Positions 52,185 to 61,260 of a stretch of 64,000 nt of DNA are shown here, one piece after another. The notes under the pieces are model-generated. The model did no database searches and was not told the origin of the DNA. It saw only the letters and a list, made by a program, of their open reading frames with translations. The stretch is from the NCBI GenBank assembly GCA_046296415.1, contig JBKBLN010000003.1, positions 62,001 through 126,000 of the forward strand, read 5' to 3'. How positions within the stretch are numbered: the first letter of the stretch is position 1; every line of letters starts with the position of its first letter. Both the position numbers and the translations under genes were made by a program. The DNA is from CAYNRA01 sp046296415. GTDB lineage: Bacteria > Bacteroidota > Bacteroidia > Cytophagales > Spirosomataceae.

Positions 52185-53372
52185 TTACTCGATGATTTCA
52201 GTTACCTGACCTGCACCTACAGTACGTCCACCTTCACGGATCGCGAAACGAAGACCTTTATCCATTGCAATTGCATTGATCAAGTTTACTGTGATGGTTA
52301 CGTTATCACCAGGCATAACCATTTCCACGTTCTCAGGCAAGAAGATTTCACCTGTTACGTCCGTGGTACGGAAATAGAACTGAGGACGATATTTGTTGAA
52401 GAATGGTGTGTGACGACCACCTTCTTCTTTCGAAAGAACGTAAACCTCTGCTTTGAATTTCGTGTGAGGCTTCACTGAACCTGGCTTACAAATAACCATA
52501 CCACGACGGATTTGGTCTTTGTCGATACCGCGAAGCAACAAACCTACGTTATCACCAGCTTCTCCACGGTCAAGGATTTTACGGAACATCTCAACACCCG
52601 TTACAGTAGACTTCAAGCCTTCTGCACCCATACCTAGGATTTCAACCGGATCACCTGAGTTGATAACACCTGTTTCGATACGACCGGTAGCTACAGTACC
52701 ACGACCAGTGATCGAGAATACGTCTTCTACTGGCATCAAGAAAGGCTTATCAGTAGCCCGTGCTGGAAGTGGAATCCAAGTATCCACAGCTTCCATCAAT
52801 TCTTCTACTGTTTTTACCCACTGCTCTTCACCATTCAAAGCACCTAGAGCTGATCCTTTGATCACAGGGATGTTATCTCCGTCAAATTTATAGAATGACA
52901 ACAATTCGCGGATCTCCATTTCTACAAGCTCAAGAAGCTCAGGATCATCCACCATGTCAACTTTATTCATGAATACAACTAGCTGAGGTACACCTACCTG
53001 ACGAGCAAGAAGGATGTGCTCACGAGTTTGTGGCATTGGACCGTCAGTGGCAGCTACTACGATGATCGCACCGTCCATCTGAGCAGCACCTGTAACCATG
53101 TTTTTCACGTAGTCAGCGTGACCAGGACAGTCAACGTGCGCATAGTGACGGTTAGAAGTTTCATACTCTACGTGTGACGTGTTGATCGTGATACCACGCT
53201 CTTTTTCCTCAGGCGCGTTATCGATCGAAGAGAAATCTCTCAATTTGGCTAAACCTTTCTGAGCAAGAACCGTAGTAATTGCAGCAGTTAACGTTGTTTT
53301 ACCGTGGTCAACGTGACCGATTGTACCAATGTTTACGTGTGGTTTACTACGGTCAAAATTCTCCTTTGCCAT
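52185..53372 (-). CDS. tuf: elongation factor Tu
   Basis: 395 residues, full length. EF-Tu delivers aminoacyl-tRNA to the ribosome as a GTP complex. The P-loop GHVDHGKT, switch region RGITINTSHVEYE, DCPGHADY and the guanine-specificity NKVD motif are intact; domains 2 and 3 follow. It is preceded on the same strand by tRNA-Thr, tRNA-Gly and tRNA-Tyr and served by the promoter at 53769-53799. In many bacteria tRNA-Trp, secE and nusG follow tuf; here a terminator and an exporter gene follow. Confidence 0.98.
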   Translation of the reverse strand: MAKENFDRSKPHVNIGTIGHVDHGKTTLTAAITTVLAQKGLAKLRDFSSIDNAPEEKERGITINTSHVEYETSNRHYAHVDCPGHADYVKNMVTGAAQMDGAIIVVAATDGPMPQTREHILLARQVGVPQLVVFMNKVDMVDDPELLELVEMEIRELLSFYKFDGDNIPVIKGSALGALNGEEQWVKTVEELMEAVDTWIPLPARATDKPFLMPVEDVFSITGRGTVATGRIETGVINSGDPVEILGMGAEGLKSTVTGVEMFRKILDRGEAGDNVGLLLRGIDKDQIRRGMVICKPGSVKPHTKFKAEVYVLSKEEGGRHTPFFNKYRPQFYFRTTDVTGEIFLPENVEMVMPGDNVTITVNLINAIAMDKGLRFAIREGGRTVGAGQVTEIIE

Positions 53373-53473
53373 GTTATGAAATCAAATTTAAAAAGTTTCT
53401 AGAAATAATCGATTCGGGAATACAAACACTCGGATCAAAAGACGGTGTAAGCCAAAAATTGAAACAAGTGGCG

Positions 53474-53545
<72 letters not shown>

Positions 53546-53556
53546 TTAGGGAATGG

Positions 53557-53629
53557 AGCGGGAGACGGGGCTCGAACCCGCCACCTATAGCTTGGAAGGC
53601 TATCGCTCTACCAAATGAGCTACTCCCGC
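53557..53629 (-). tRNA. tRNA-Gly (TCC)
   Basis: 73 bases. Acceptor stem GCGGGAG/CTCCCGC; anticodon loop CTTCCAA on stem ATAGC/GCTAT gives anticodon TCC. T-arm GTTCGAGCC. CCA is not encoded. Confidence 0.95.
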
Positions 53630-53648
53630 TTATAACCTGTAAAAACCG

Positions 53649-53731
53649 TGGGGGCGGATGGATTCGAACCACCGTAGGCATACACCAGCAGATTTACAGT
53701 CTGCCCCATTTGGCCACTCTGGTACACCCCC
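53649..53731 (-). tRNA. tRNA-Tyr (GTA)
   Basis: 83 bases with the long variable arm of a class II tRNA. Acceptor stem GGGGGTG/CGCCCCC with one G-T pair; the anticodon region GACTGTAAATC gives anticodon GTA. T-arm GTTCGAATCC. First gene of the tRNA-tuf transcript. Confidence 0.95.
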
Positions 53732-53768
53732 AAGTCAATTCTACAACGTACGTCATTGAATTGAGTTG

Positions 53769-53799
53769 CAAAAGTAATGGGTAAATTGATATTGTCAAA
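53769..53799 (-). promoter_or_regulatory. promoter of the tRNA-Tyr/Gly/Thr-tuf operon
   Basis: Minus-strand TTTG (53796-53799), exactly 19 bases, then TACTTTTG (53769-53776): a full match to the Bacteroidota consensus TTTG-N19-TAnnTTTG. It lies about 40 bases upstream of the tRNA-Tyr 5' end. Confidence 0.9.
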
Positions 53800-53826
53800 T
53801 ATTTTTTGAAAAAAAATCAGAAAATT

Positions 53827-54798
53827 TTAAAAACGAACACCAACTGCCCATACTTTTTCGGGTCGCCCTTCGGTTCGGAACAGAGTTTGATTATCCTGTC
53901 TTATAAATAGTTTCATACCTGAACGTCGACCTACCTCAGCAATCCATCCCGTTTGCCAGGGCCTCATGTCGTAATCGCCTCTTTCTTTTTCTTTTCCACC
54001 CCAACCGGCGTATTTAATTTTGGTGTATCCCCCCAAACGAATACTTGCATAGGGACCAAACGAGAACATCCATTTGGTTTTCGGGATTCCAACATGAAAC
54101 ATGACAGGTAAAGCAAAACTTGGCACGGTTAACTTCGACTTTTTGATGTCCTCCGTTATTGTTTCAAAGACTGGATCTCCTAGTGCATTTTCTCGAACGG
54201 TAGTTGGATTTTTAAACCGCAGATTATACCACACAAACTCAGGAGCATAGGAAAATCCGAAAGCTACCTGATCCGACTTCCAAATTTCCATATTTCGGCG
54301 AAAAGATAAGCCAACATACACCGATTGAGGCCAGCGTAGCTCACTTTCCCTCAGTAGTGAGTTTGGCCCATGCCAGTTATTCAACCCTAAATACAATCCA
54401 AAATCTCTTTTTGGAAAAAATCGCTTGGGTCCCTCGGGTTTTTCCCCCTTTTCTGGTTTTTGAATTGTAATCCCCAATTTTCCAATTTTTTCTTCTGCTT
54501 CTCCCAAGATTTCAATCCGAATGGTATCCTTTGGAGGAAGTGGAATTAAATAATAACTTCCAATGACTTTTTCGGAAAGAAATTTTTCCAAATCCCCTTT
54601 TTCAGCTTCTTCAACTCCTACTTTCACTAATAATTTCCATACCGATAATCCATTAGGAAGTTGATCCACATCCCGAGGCAAATGAATTGCTACTCGAACT
54701 TGATTTTCTCGGTCGGTGAATTCGATTCGAGTCGAATCCACGGAAGCCAATGCCTGAAAGCTCAAGCAAATTAAACTTAGTAAATACCACGCTCTCAT
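53827..54798 (-). CDS. exported protein with C-terminal outer-membrane beta-barrel-like region
   Basis: 323 residues with a leader (1-18, ending ALAS). Residues about 20-115 are a small beta-rich domain, followed by a Lys/Glu/Pro-rich linker. From about 135 alternating strands with aromatic girdles (FGLYLGLNNWHG, VAFGFSYAPEFVWYN, MFSFGPYASIRLGG) end in VWAVGVRF, typical of outer membrane barrels. Function unknown. It is the third gene of an ECF sigma operon and overlaps the preceding gene by 4 bp. Confidence 0.7.
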   Translation of the reverse strand: MRAWYLLSLICLSFQALASVDSTRIEFTDRENQVRVAIHLPRDVDQLPNGLSVWKLLVKVGVEEAEKGDLEKFLSEKVIGSYYLIPLPPKDTIRIEILGEAEEKIGKLGITIQKPEKGEKPEGPKRFFPKRDFGLYLGLNNWHGPNSLLRESELRWPQSVYVGLSFRRNMEIWKSDQVAFGFSYAPEFVWYNLRFKNPTTVRENALGDPVFETITEDIKKSKLTVPSFALPVMFHVGIPKTKWMFSFGPYASIRLGGYTKIKYAGWGGKEKERGDYDMRPWQTGWIAEVGRRSGMKLFIRQDNQTLFRTEGRPEKVWAVGVRF

Positions 54799-55538
54799 TT
54801 TGTCACTTTATCTTTAATCCATGAAAATCTCTCTTTTAACTCAGCCCGCTCCGCCGCCAACAGGTTCCTCTCCTCACCTGCCAACAAAGCAGCCAATGTA
54901 GGCTTATCCTCGACAGGCTCCCCATACTTGAGGATCATTAATTCCTCAATGAATTGACCAAGGCCCGGGCTTCGTTTGAAACTTTCCGCTGAACCCGTTG
55001 AAGCCACATACGCGATCGTCATCTGCCGTTCTTGGGGCCCACCTACTTGCACATCTCTCCCGCGCAAGGGTGCCACTTCCATGGCCAATCGAGGCAATGC
55101 ATCCGTTTCCTCTACCACCTGGCTATTCATTGATTCATTTAGGCGCAACTCAGGATTGTAACTTTCCATCTCCGTTCTCGAAGTCTTCTTCCGTTGACTA
55201 AATCCTGTCTTTGCTAAAGTAACCTCAGTTGCCACCTCTTGTCTCATGGATGGCTCAGCTGGCACAGGAACCCAATTCTTTTGGACATCCCTACTCCTCT
55301 CTGAGCGTATCGCCATAGACGACTGGGCCATTTTTGGCGTGGGCTGAAACATCCACCATGCACCAATCAACGAAATCCCAGCTGCCACTCCCCAGAACCA
55401 AGCTTTGTTTTTTGTTTGAGGCTGAGCTGATAATCTAGATTGAAATTGACGCTTTGCGCGTTCGGAAGGTACCCGCTCATACGTTTCCAGCACTTTTTTC
55501 CAGTGCTTTTCCTCTGAATTCGATTCCTTAAATGCCAT
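54795..55538 (-). CDS. single-pass membrane protein, putative anti-sigma factor
   Basis: 247 residues. A basic cytoplasmic part (about 1-44) precedes one membrane helix (about 46-63, AWFWGVAAGISLIGAWWMF) and a long low-complexity periplasmic region with many Arg, Glu and Ser. The start overlaps the sigma gene by 11 bp and the end overlaps the barrel gene by 4 bp. I infer an anti-sigma or regulatory partner from topology and position; no known anti-sigma motif is visible. Confidence 0.65.
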   Translation of the reverse strand: MAFKESNSEEKHWKKVLETYERVPSERAKRQFQSRLSAQPQTKNKAWFWGVAAGISLIGAWWMFQPTPKMAQSSMAIRSERSRDVQKNWVPVPAEPSMRQEVATEVTLAKTGFSQRKKTSRTEMESYNPELRLNESMNSQVVEETDALPRLAMEVAPLRGRDVQVGGPQERQMTIAYVASTGSAESFKRSPGLGQFIEELMILKYGEPVEDKPTLAALLAGEERNLLAAERAELKERFSWIKDKVTK

Positions 55539-56085
55539 AACTTTCTTTGTTTTCAGCCATTATCTTTTCTCTTAGTATCGATTTGGCTCGACTAAGTTGA
55601 CTTTTGGATGTCCCCTCTGATATTCCCAACTGAGCCGCAATTTCTTGATGACTAAATCCATCCACTACATACATATTGAACACGGTTCGATATCCTTCTG
55701 GAAGTTCCAAAATAAACCGAACCAAATCCTCAGCTTCCATGTCGTTGGAGGGCTCAACAAACTCGCCCTGGTAATCTAAAACTTCATCCGAAACGAATAA
55801 TCGTGCACTGCGGACTCGCATTAAGGCCTCACGAACAATAATTCGTTTCATCCATCCTTCAAAACTTCCTTGTGACTGAAAAGTGTCAATTTTTTGAAAG
55901 ATTTTCATCATCCCCTCCACCATGACATCCTCGGCCTCCATTTGATCGGCTATATATCGACAACAGATCCCCAAAAATCGTTTGGCATACTGATCATACA
56001 CATACGTCTGAGCATCGCGTTCCTGCCGACGCAATGCAAGCACTAATTGTTCTTCAGTATACGATTTTCGGAAAAGTCGAATCAT
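55528..56085 (-). CDS. ECF RNA polymerase sigma factor
   Basis: 185 residues. Region 2 (about 20-90) has EDVMVEGMMKIFQKIDTFQ and FEGWMKRIIVREALMR. Region 4 (about 125-178) has LPEGYRTVFNMYVVDGFSHQEIA and GTSKSQLSRAKSIL. It heads a three-gene operon with a membrane protein and a beta-barrel protein. The module has the same layout as the sigma operon at 37714-39795, though region 4 ends differ (SKSQLSR here against TSRTQYVR there). Confidence 0.92.
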   Translation of the reverse strand: MIRLFRKSYTEEQLVLALRRQERDAQTYVYDQYAKRFLGICCRYIADQMEAEDVMVEGMMKIFQKIDTFQSQGSFEGWMKRIIVREALMRVRSARLFVSDEVLDYQGEFVEPSNDMEAEDLVRFILELPEGYRTVFNMYVVDGFSHQEIAAQLGISEGTSKSQLSRAKSILREKIMAENKESYGI

Positions 56086-56141
56086 ATGTCATGTGTCTTA
56101 CCACCAAGATGCACTTGATTGAACGAAGGTTGCATTAAAAT

Positions 56142-56165
56142 AAAAAAAGAACCCGAAGGTTCTTT
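56142..56165 (-). terminator. Rho-independent terminator of the oxidase cluster
   Basis: 8-bp stem (56146-56153 with 56158-56165, AAAGAACC and its complement), CGAA tetraloop and a run of T on the minus strand (56142-56148). It touches the stop codon at 56164-56166 and closes the transcript from coxB. Confidence 0.85.
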
Positions 56166-56439
56166 ATTTTTTAAAAATCTCATGTAATCGAGCCTGCATT
56201 TGTAGCCTTTCCTTTAACTCCTTTTTTCCAGTCCGATACCATAAAATACCGACCGCCAAGACCAATAAATAAGGTGCTGACAACAAATACAAGATGCCAA
56301 AATTAATACCAGTTCCAATAACACCACGTCCCTCGCTTAAATTAGATCCAACCGTAGCCCGACACATGGCGCATTGCGCTTGGGATTCCATCAATCCCAA
56401 TAATAGCACAAAACCGAGAGTCCAAATCCACTTTTTCAT
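56164..56439 (-). CDS. small membrane protein with a CxxC motif
   Basis: 91 residues. The first helix is leader-like (1-20), followed by QCAMCRATVGSN, a second hydrophobic helix (about 47-68) and a charged C-terminal tail. The Cys pair and the position at the end of the cytochrome oxidase cluster suggest a role in oxidase assembly or metal handling, but I cannot name a family. Start chosen at 56439, where the hydrophobic leader begins; an upstream ATG adds 11 unconserved residues. It lies 2 bp after the DUF420 gene. Confidence 0.7.
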   Translation of the reverse strand: MKKWIWTLGFVLLLGLMESQAQCAMCRATVGSNLSEGRGVIGTGINFGILYLLSAPYLLVLAVGILWYRTGKKELKERLQMQARLHEIFKK

Positions 56440-56441
56440 CG

Positions 56442-56960
56442 TTATTGAACATAATAAGGTGAAATCAACCAATAAGCCAAAACGCCCGTGATTGACACAT
56501 ACAACCAGATGGGAAATGCTATTTTAGCTACCTTTTTGTGTTCCTCGAATTGTTGCGTCCAAGCAAAAAACATGGCGCGCAAAACAAAAGGAAGAACAAT
56601 TAAGGAAAGTAAAATATGGCTGATCAAGATAAAGAAATACACATACCGAATTCCTCCCTCTCCTAAAAACTTAGTGGAGGGATTGGTCAAGTGATAAATC
56701 ACATAAAACACTAAAAAACATGCACCTAGGATAAAAGCAAAGCGCATGAAGGTTTGATGCAAACCAATGTTCTTGTTTTTAATGGCAATTAATGCCGAGA
56801 TCAATAAAATGGATGTTAATGAATTGATTACAGCATTCAGATGAGGAAGTACTTTCGTCCAAGCTCCAAGATCCAATTTTTGTGGAATTCCGAGCAATAT
56901 CGCCACCACAATGGGGATAACGATGGAAATTATATTGATAACTCGAGTTGATTGTTTCAT
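56442..56960 (-). CDS. DUF420 membrane protein (CtaM/YozB-like)
   Basis: 172 residues, five hydrophobic helices, with conserved His residues in LPHLNAVIN, LHQTFMR, YHLTNPSTKF and ISHILLS. The DUF420 family includes Bacillus CtaM/YozB, needed for maturation of heme-A oxidases. The context here, directly after SCO in an oxidase cluster, fits that. Its ATG overlaps the stop of the SCO gene. Confidence 0.85.
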   Translation of the reverse strand: MKQSTRVINIISIVIPIVVAILLGIPQKLDLGAWTKVLPHLNAVINSLTSILLISALIAIKNKNIGLHQTFMRFAFILGACFLVFYVIYHLTNPSTKFLGEGGIRYVYFFILISHILLSLIVLPFVLRAMFFAWTQQFEEHKKVAKIAFPIWLYVSITGVLAYWLISPYYVQ

Positions 56961-57655
56961 AATGAAGATTTCTTTCCGTCTTGAAGAACTTTCAATTCTA
57001 CGATGGCACGCTTTATTTCGGATTTTTGAGTTCCGTCGTAAATCCCCCGAATAAAACCCACATCATCTATCAATAACAACTTTTCAGAATGAATAAATGT
57101 TTCATCCGGGTCGGTTACGGTGGGATCGTAGGCGGAGGCATCAGCCACAGGCAACTTAAAACCTTTGATCGCTAGATCATAAATATACGTTTTTTCTCCA
57201 GTTAAAAAAGTCCATTGAGTCGGGTTGGCGCCTAAATCAGCCGCATATTTTTCAAGGACATTAGGCGTATCGTACTTTGGATCAATAGAAATCGAAACCA
57301 AATGCACATCGGGTTGTCCTTTGAATGCCTCTTGAATTTGCTTTTGATTCCGGGTTATCACCGGGCAAATAGTACCACACCGAGAGAAAAAGAAGCTTAC
57401 GACATAGAATTTCCCTTTCAAATTGGTTTGTGACGTAAACGTTTTCCCCTGTTGGTCTACCAGTGAAAAGGAAGGTACTTGATGAAAAACAGTATCACCG
57501 TTCTCGACCACCACCTCGCCTTGCTCGCTGATCTTTGGCATGTAGTAGGGCAGATCAAATCGATTATTCCCAAAAAACTTGAGGAATAAAAAAATGGAGG
57601 CCGGAACCACCAATATTGCTATCAGTACCCCGGCCTTTAAGGTTTTGTTCATCAT
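56957..57655 (-). CDS. SCO1/SenC-family copper chaperone
   Basis: 232 residues. One N-terminal membrane anchor (about 8-28) and a thioredoxin-fold domain on the outer face. The copper site is CxxxC at Cys93-Cys97 (RCGTICP) with His189 in ETFIHSEKLLLID. SCO proteins deliver copper to, or reduce, the CuA site of oxidase subunit II, encoded in the same cluster. It ends 4 bp into the DUF420 gene. Confidence 0.92.
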   Translation of the reverse strand: MMNKTLKAGVLIAILVVPASIFLFLKFFGNNRFDLPYYMPKISEQGEVVVENGDTVFHQVPSFSLVDQQGKTFTSQTNLKGKFYVVSFFFSRCGTICPVITRNQKQIQEAFKGQPDVHLVSISIDPKYDTPNVLEKYAADLGANPTQWTFLTGEKTYIYDLAIKGFKLPVADASAYDPTVTDPDETFIHSEKLLLIDDVGFIRGIYDGTQKSEIKRAIVELKVLQDGKKSSL

Positions 57656-57661
57656 GTTGTA

Positions 57662-57982
57662 TTAGAAACTACCGATGTATCCTCCCTCCACAATCAAAGC
57701 AACTAATAACCATACCACAAACATGGCAGGTAAAATGACCGACCAAATCATGGTTTTTACTTCTTCTTTCAGGTGCATGAAAGTACCTACGATGTAGTAT
57801 GCTTTCACAATCGTCATCAAGATGAAGATGATAATTTTTGTCCACTTAAATTGATCTGTATCAAGACCAAAGGCGATGGCAAATTCCAACGCAGTCAAGA
57901 TCAAGAGGATGAAAAATACCTTCCAAAGTTCTTTGGTTTGAGGTTTTAATTTTTCTCCGGGATTGCTAGTATGTTCTGCCAT
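57662..57982 (-). CDS. cytochrome c oxidase subunit IV
   Basis: 106 residues with three hydrophobic helices; AYYIVGTFMHLKEE is characteristic of the bacterial subunit IV (CtaF/CyoD) family. It packs against subunit I in the membrane and is non-catalytic. It lies between subunit III and SCO genes on the same strand. Confidence 0.88.
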   Translation of the reverse strand: MAEHTSNPGEKLKPQTKELWKVFFILLILTALEFAIAFGLDTDQFKWTKIIIFILMTIVKAYYIVGTFMHLKEEVKTMIWSVILPAMFVVWLLVALIVEGGYIGSF

Positions 57983-58001
57983 AATAGGTGCAAATTATAG
58001 A

Positions 58002-58763
58002 TTAAACAAGATAGAAGAAGGTAAATACAAATACCCAAACAAGATCGACAAAGTGCCAGTAAAGACCTACTTTTTCCACCATTTCGTAATGACCTCTGCG
58101 CTCATACACTCCATTAGCGGTATTATAGAAGATAATCACGTTCAAGATTACACCCGAAAATACGTGAGTTCCGTGGAAACCTGTGATGAAGAAGAAAAAG
58201 TCAGCAAAAGCGGCAGGACCATATTCATTCACCGTAAGATTCGCACCGAAAACCTTAGTTCCATCAGCTAGTGTAAGACCCTCAGCAGAACCATGAATGA
58301 AGTGAGACCACTCCCATGCTTGTGAACCCAAGAAGATGAAACCACCTAGGATAGTCCAAAGCATCCATTTTTCTACATCTTCTTTATCGCGACGATGGCC
58401 TGCTTCTACAGCCAATACCATGGTTACCGAACTAAAGATCAAGATAAATGTCATGATTCCAACGAAAACCAACGGTAAACTGACTCCGTGGAAAAAAGGA
58501 ACGGCTTCAAATACTTTTTCAGGCACTGGCCACCAATCATGTGAAAGCTCGAATGTTTTATGTGTCATCTCCGGCATGACCTCTTTAAAGCTCGGGAAGC
58601 TAAAACGGACCAAGCCGTATGCAATCAACAAAGCAGAAAAGGTAAATGTATCGGATAATAGGAATATCCACATCATGAGTTTTCCATAACCTACTTTCAT
58701 AGGTTGAACCCCACCTTCCCAAATTAGGTGCTCAGGGGTACTTGAAGTTTTAGTTGCTGCCAT
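58002..58763 (-). CDS. cytochrome c oxidase subunit III
   Basis: 253 residues, about six or seven membrane helices. Characteristic segments are GKLMMWIFLLSDTFTFSALL, GSQAWEWSHFI, FFFITGFHGTHVFSGVILN and WHFVDLVWVFVFTFFYLV. Subunit III stabilises the catalytic core and lipid pathway of the aa3-type enzyme. A shorter second subunit III-like gene lies 87 bp upstream, so the cluster has two. Confidence 0.92.
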   Translation of the reverse strand: MAATKTSSTPEHLIWEGGVQPMKVGYGKLMMWIFLLSDTFTFSALLIAYGLVRFSFPSFKEVMPEMTHKTFELSHDWWPVPEKVFEAVPFFHGVSLPLVFVGIMTFILIFSSVTMVLAVEAGHRRDKEDVEKWMLWTILGGFIFLGSQAWEWSHFIHGSAEGLTLADGTKVFGANLTVNEYGPAAFADFFFFITGFHGTHVFSGVILNVIIFYNTANGVYERRGHYEMVEKVGLYWHFVDLVWVFVFTFFYLV

Positions 58764-58850
58764 AGAAAAAGATTGAGTTATTCAAAACTTGAGCAAATTT
58801 AATAAACAAAAGCATTAATTCGCCCCGCTTCAAGAAATTTAGGATTATTT

Positions 58851-59429
58851 TTATCTAAAATAGAGTAAGAAAACAAAAAGGTACACCCAAAGTAAATCTA
58901 AAAAATGCCAATAGGTATTACATACTTCCAGCTGTACAAGGCTTTTGGAATGGATTTTTAAGCGTCTTGCGGAAATAAAAGCTGCGATGATCACTCCCAA
59001 ACCAGACACTAAATGGACACCGTGAAGTCCCGACAAAATATAAAAAAAACTACCTGATGGATTTCCTTTTAAATAAACGCCTTGGGCTTGTAAATCCAAC
59101 CAACCAAAATACTGCATGACCAAAAACGCAATGCCTGAGATCAAGGCGCCCGAAATATACCGCTGAACTTGCGGAAATTCATCCTTTCTGGCCGCTACCA
59201 GTGCCAAATGCAAAAGAACACTGCTAACCACCAAAACTAGGGTTGACGTATAAAAGATAGTGGGTATGGTGAACTCTATCCAATTTCCCTCAGCTCGCCG
59301 AACCAAGTAGGCACTCGTTTGCGAAGCAAAGAGCATCACAATGGAAATAATAAAAAGCCACGTAATGAACTTCCACTTATTCACCGTTAAGATGGGAGTA
59401 GGCTCCTGCGAAACACTTGAATTTTTCAT
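58851..59429 (-). CDS. second heme-copper oxidase subunit III (five-helix type)
   Basis: 192 residues, about five helices, with SYLVRRAEGNW, FYILSGLHGVHLVSGLG and TYWHFLDLLWVYLFVFLLY. It is shorter than the subunit III at 58002-58763 because it lacks the N-terminal helices. Paired subunit III genes are frequent in Bacteroidota oxidase clusters. It starts 4 bp inside the end of ctaB (overlap). Confidence 0.88.
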   Translation of the reverse strand: MKNSSVSQEPTPILTVNKWKFITWLFIISIVMLFASQTSAYLVRRAEGNWIEFTIPTIFYTSTLVLVVSSVLLHLALVAARKDEFPQVQRYISGALISGIAFLVMQYFGWLDLQAQGVYLKGNPSGSFFYILSGLHGVHLVSGLGVIIAAFISARRLKIHSKSLVQLEVCNTYWHFLDLLWVYLFVFLLYFR

Positions 59430-60313
59430 CCTATTTTATCGAATAAGTAAGCAATTTGAACAATGGGTAAATAAAGAAACGAACCAAACATCAATTGTAG
59501 CGCCGCCTTATCGGTGGTACGACGCATCAAATGAAAGGTCTGAGCTAGGAATAAGATTCCACATCCTAAAGCAATGAAAGCGGAATGTAGCCCTGTCATA
59601 TTGAGATAAAAGGGTACCCAACACAAGGGTAATAAAAACAACGTGTAAATCATCATTTGAAAGGCTGCATCACTATTTTTTTCTCCACCTGAGGGCAATA
59701 ATTTAAACCCAGCTTTGGAGTAATCATCATCCAGTACCCAAGCAATTGCCCAAAAATGAGGAAACTGCCAAAAAAACTGAATGGCAAACAAGATCCCAGG
59801 TTCGAGCCCAAAATGGCCGGTTGCTGCAACCCAGCCAATCATAGGAGGGAAAGCTCCCGGTAAGGCACCCACCGCAACGGCAATAGGTCCAACTCGTTTC
59901 AAAGGTGTATATACAAATCCATACAAAATGATGCTTACCAAAGCTAACAGAGCTGCTTTCCAATGAAAAAAGGAAGTCAAAATAAGAAGGGAAGTAACCC
60001 CCATCAACCAAGCGAAAGTCTTGGCTTCCAAAACACTCAAACGACCAGAAGGCAGTGGCCGAAGGTGGGTGCGTTTCATCAAAAGATCAAGATCCTTTTC
60101 CCAGATTTGATTGATGATATTGGCTGCGGCGGTAGTCATAAAGCCAGCAAGCCCAAACAAAACCATTTTTCCGAAATCAAGATGATCTACCCCAAGAGCA
60201 AACCCAAACAGACTCGAAAAAACTACCGTTATACTTAATCTAAATTTGGTTAGATCGAAGTAAGCCCGGAATTTATCTAAAATCGACATTGATTGAACGA
60301 CCGAATTTTCCAT
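59426..60313 (-). CDS. ctaB: protoheme IX farnesyltransferase (heme O synthase)
   Basis: 295 residues, about nine helices, UbiA superfamily. It adds a farnesyl group to heme b to make heme O. First Asp-rich motif in NIINQIWEKDLDLLMKRT, then RPLPSGRLS; second in WVLDDDYSKAG with FKLLPSGG. It is 4 bp downstream of ctaA, the next step in heme A synthesis. Short N-terminal extension of about 15 residues before the first helix. Confidence 0.93.
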   Translation of the reverse strand: MENSVVQSMSILDKFRAYFDLTKFRLSITVVFSSLFGFALGVDHLDFGKMVLFGLAGFMTTAAANIINQIWEKDLDLLMKRTHLRPLPSGRLSVLEAKTFAWLMGVTSLLILTSFFHWKAALLALVSIILYGFVYTPLKRVGPIAVAVGALPGAFPPMIGWVAATGHFGLEPGILFAIQFFWQFPHFWAIAWVLDDDYSKAGFKLLPSGGEKNSDAAFQMMIYTLFLLPLCWVPFYLNMTGLHSAFIALGCGILFLAQTFHLMRRTTDKAALQLMFGSFLYLPIVQIAYLFDKIG

Positions 60314-60317
60314 ACCA

Positions 60318-61250
60318 TTAGTTACGTAAGATGTATTGTACCCACAACGAGGTTTGAGTACCTAACAAAACCGTCGAAAACGTTAAATGCAAAGGCTGAG
60401 CAGCCGAAAGGATATCAAAGAAATAAAGCGTAGCACCGGTGAGAATCTCCAATCCTACCCAAATCCCTAGCCATCGACTTGCAGGATCCAGTTTTCCTTG
60501 CTCCTTGTACTGATTTCTTAAAAACCAACCCGTTAAAAAAACGACGGCAACGGCTAAAAAAACATGCCCATTAAACCAAGCACCTAAATAATTTGTCCAT
60601 TCAGGCTTAGGGATGTCTGTATACAAATTAAGATGGTCAACCACCTCACGCACTTGTGTACCAACTAAAATTTGAATGGAACTTAAAATGATCAAAAGTG
60701 AAAGTAAAAAATAACTCGAGGAGCTTACTTCCGCAAAAGGCCTATTTTCGATTTGGGAAGAAACCACATAGAGGTACACATAAACAAATACCATTAAAAT
60801 TGCCACAAACATATGAAGTGTGACCATGAGGGGCAAAAGCTCATTGGAAACAACTTTTGAACCGAGCCAACCTTGAAAAACCACCATGACCAGTCCTAAC
60901 AAAGCAGCATACCAAAGACGGCGATCACCTTTTCTATGCTTTATAAATGCAGAGACGGCCGTGGCTAAAATCAAAAAGCCAAGTAAAACACCAGCCAATC
61001 GATTCAAATACTCGGTCCAAGTTTTATAGACATTGAACTCCACCTCCCCCTTCAACTTTTCACCAAAAAGTTGAGGGTAATTAATTGGAAGCTCAGAAAC
61101 ATGGGTAGGTGGCACCCACAACCCGAAACATTTAGGCCAGTCAGGGCAACCCATGCCCGATCCGGTTGCCCGAACCAAGCCCCCAATAAAAATCAGTACA
61201 TAAAGGGCAATCAGCGTTACCCGGACGAGACGATGAAATTTGGAGACCAT
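60318..61250 (-). CDS. ctaA: heme A synthase (COX15/CtaA)
   Basis: 310 residues, about eight helices. It oxidises the C8 methyl of heme O to give heme A. The first extracellular loop has GSGMGCPDWPKCFG with the Cys pair of the type found in CtaA. The heme-ligand segments are TEYLNRLAG, TLHMFVAI and a C-terminal HLTFSTVLLG. It precedes ctaB and follows ctaD after an 81-bp gap containing a long inverted repeat. Confidence 0.92.
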   Translation of the reverse strand: MVSKFHRLVRVTLIALYVLIFIGGLVRATGSGMGCPDWPKCFGLWVPPTHVSELPINYPQLFGEKLKGEVEFNVYKTWTEYLNRLAGVLLGFLILATAVSAFIKHRKGDRRLWYAALLGLVMVVFQGWLGSKVVSNELLPLMVTLHMFVAILMVFVYVYLYVVSSQIENRPFAEVSSSSYFLLSLLIILSSIQILVGTQVREVVDHLNLYTDIPKPEWTNYLGAWFNGHVFLAVAVVFLTGWFLRNQYKEQGKLDPASRWLGIWVGLEILTGATLYFFDILSAAQPLHLTFSTVLLGTQTSLWVQYILRN

Positions 61251-61260
61251 ATAAATTGGA

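Noticed and set aside
52519..52893. 124-codon plus-strand frame inside tuf
   Set aside because: Fully antisense to a highly conserved gene; the open frame is explained by tuf codon bias.
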